From: Synergistaceae bacterium
GTDB taxonomy: Bacteria; Synergistota; Synergistia; Synergistales; Aminobacteriaceae
Length of the DNA stretch: 33,434 nucleotides
Reading direction: 5' to 3'
Assembly (NCBI GenBank): GCA_031272145.1
Contig: JAISUL010000031.1
Location: 1 to 33,434 of the forward strand
Numbering within the stretch: position 1 is the first letter of the stretch; each line of letters opens with the position of its first letter. This document shows, in pieces, positions 32,948 through 33,434 of this stretch. The position numbers were made by a program, and so were the translations under genes. The notes beneath the pieces were generated by a model, which had not been told where the DNA came from, made no database searches, and saw only the letters and a program-made list of their open reading frames with translations.

Positions 32948-33166
32948 AAAACGTGTACATCATGCTGAACGCCCCGAACATAATTGTGGCAACCAGCACC
33001 ACGGCGGCAACCATGTTAGCGCGGAATGAGCTGCGCGTAGCCTTGCCCTCGTCAGTGATTTTGGAATCTATATTCTGGAGCGCGCTCCGGATGTCCTTGC
33101 TCCCAGGCGGTCTTCGACGCGCCCTAGCTTCTCGTCGTACAGCCGATCGTCCCGCTGTTCGTCCAT
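32937..33166 (-). pseudogene. small coiled-coil/one-helix membrane protein, frame-broken copy
   Basis: The ATG at 33166, behind GAGAGGTG, begins 'MDEQRDDRLYDEKLGRVEDRLG'-like sequence. Near a GGG run at 33102-33104 the frame must move by one base to continue into 'SKDIRSALQNIDSKITDEGKATRSSFRANM', a membrane helix ('VAAVVLVATIMFGAFSMMYTF') and the stop at 32937. With one extra G the product is about 76 residues. It is a paralogue of the next gene. Downstream of its stop the sequence still matches the 3' coding end of that paralogue but out of frame, so this copy has lost an internal segment. It may be a decayed gene, or one with a miscalled base. Confidence 0.6.
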
Positions 33167-33190
33167 CGTTGAACACCTCTCTTGCTTGAA

Positions 33191-33434
33191 TTATAACGCA
33201 GCGCTGGGCTTTGCGTCCTGAGCCTCAGCGTCAGCGCTGGCTGGCGCAGTGGCGGATTCCCTAGGGGAACTCGCTTCCCTTTGGGAAGCCCGCACTCCTT
33301 GGCTAACCTCCACATAACGCGGCTCGCCGTGCTGGAACATCGTGTACGTCATGCTGAACGCCCCGAATATGATCGTGGCAACCAGCACCACGACGGCGAC
33401 CACGTGAGTGCGGAAGGAGTCGCGCGTCGCCTTG
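33191..33434 (-). CDS. small membrane protein, partial (runs off the window)
   Basis: The frame is open from the right window edge ('KATRDSFRTH', continuing upstream outside) to the TAA at 33191. It has one membrane helix ('VVAVVVLVATIIFGAFSMTYT') and a hydrophilic Ala/Ser-rich tail ('YVEVSQGVRASQREASSPRE...'). It is the tandem paralogue of the broken copy to its left, and by analogy should begin with a short charged coiled coil. Its tail contains a GGGAAG/GTTCCCC dyad like the 18-bp units in the TIGR02757 gene. Function unknown. Confidence 0.65.
   Translation of the reverse strand, partial: KATRDSFRTHVVAVVVLVATIIFGAFSMTYTMFQHGEPRYVEVSQGVRASQREASSPRESATAPASADAEAQDAKPSAAL

Overview
The window reads as a chromosome piece from a high-GC, diderm, anaerobic bacterium, most probably of the phylum Synergistota (Synergistaceae). 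The lineage call is inference. It rests on three C-terminal sorting tails of the Synergistota type (Gly-rich stretch, one Cys, a hydrophobic helix, basic end), an outer-membrane TolC-type factor and an LptF/LptG permease (so an outer membrane exists), SelA, a RocB-like M20 peptidase, and an Rpn-family protein.

Layout. (1) 1-8994: a locus of large, exported, repeat-rich surface proteins, with beta-helix/carbohydrate-binding-like repeats, putative Ig domains and fibronectin III domains. The first is cut by the window edge and frame-shifted at a run of eight G. It is also fused in frame to a second, complete surface protein, so that a membrane anchor runs straight into a signal peptide. A third paralogue follows. 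(2) 9083-10896, minus strand: an Rpn-family nuclease gene with a disturbed 5' end and a TIGR02757 protein. (3) 10932-12631: purN and queA, overlapping. (4) 12698-17487: a four-gene 2-oxo-acid/acetoin dehydrogenase operon (E1 alpha, E1 beta, E2, E3) closed by a terminator. (5) 17531-18163, minus: a membrane-tethered coiled-coil protein. (6) 18248-25580: a run of TolC-like factor, pepT, RocB-like peptidase, LptF/G permease and dnaG, behind a good sigma-70-type promoter. (7) 25577-26965, minus: selA, overlapping dnaG tail to tail. (8) 27081-27896: a SprA-like protein with an HExxH motif. (9) 27913-29053, minus: an FkbM-family methyltransferase split by a 28-unit GA dinucleotide repeat. (10) 29299-32804: a promoter, a small OB-fold protein, a small Cys-rich BFD-like protein, dapA and asd (lysine/diaminopimelate branch), then panB behind a structured hairpin. 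(11) 32867-33434, minus: two tandem copies of a small single-helix membrane protein, one broken and one running off the window.

The strongest novelty is the number of slippage-prone tracts in or beside genes: a G8 tract in a surface-protein gene, (GA)28 in a methyltransferase gene, a 14-bp repeat at the LptF/G start, an 18-bp triplet in the TIGR02757 gene, and several hexamer or nonamer expansions. Two of them sit exactly where the reading frame switches. The simplest reading is phase variation of surface structures (an adhesin-like protein and a glycan or lipid methyltransferase). Assembly error at homopolymers is a real alternative, because two further frame breaks occur at short runs (near 9981 and 33102).

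How the genes cooperate: dapA and asd supply diaminopimelate/lysine. The dehydrogenase operon makes acyl-CoA and NADH from acetoin or a 2-oxo acid. pepT and the RocB-like enzyme fit peptide and amino-acid catabolism. LptF/G and the TolC-like protein serve the outer envelope. No rRNA, tRNA, CRISPR array or insertion sequence was recognised.
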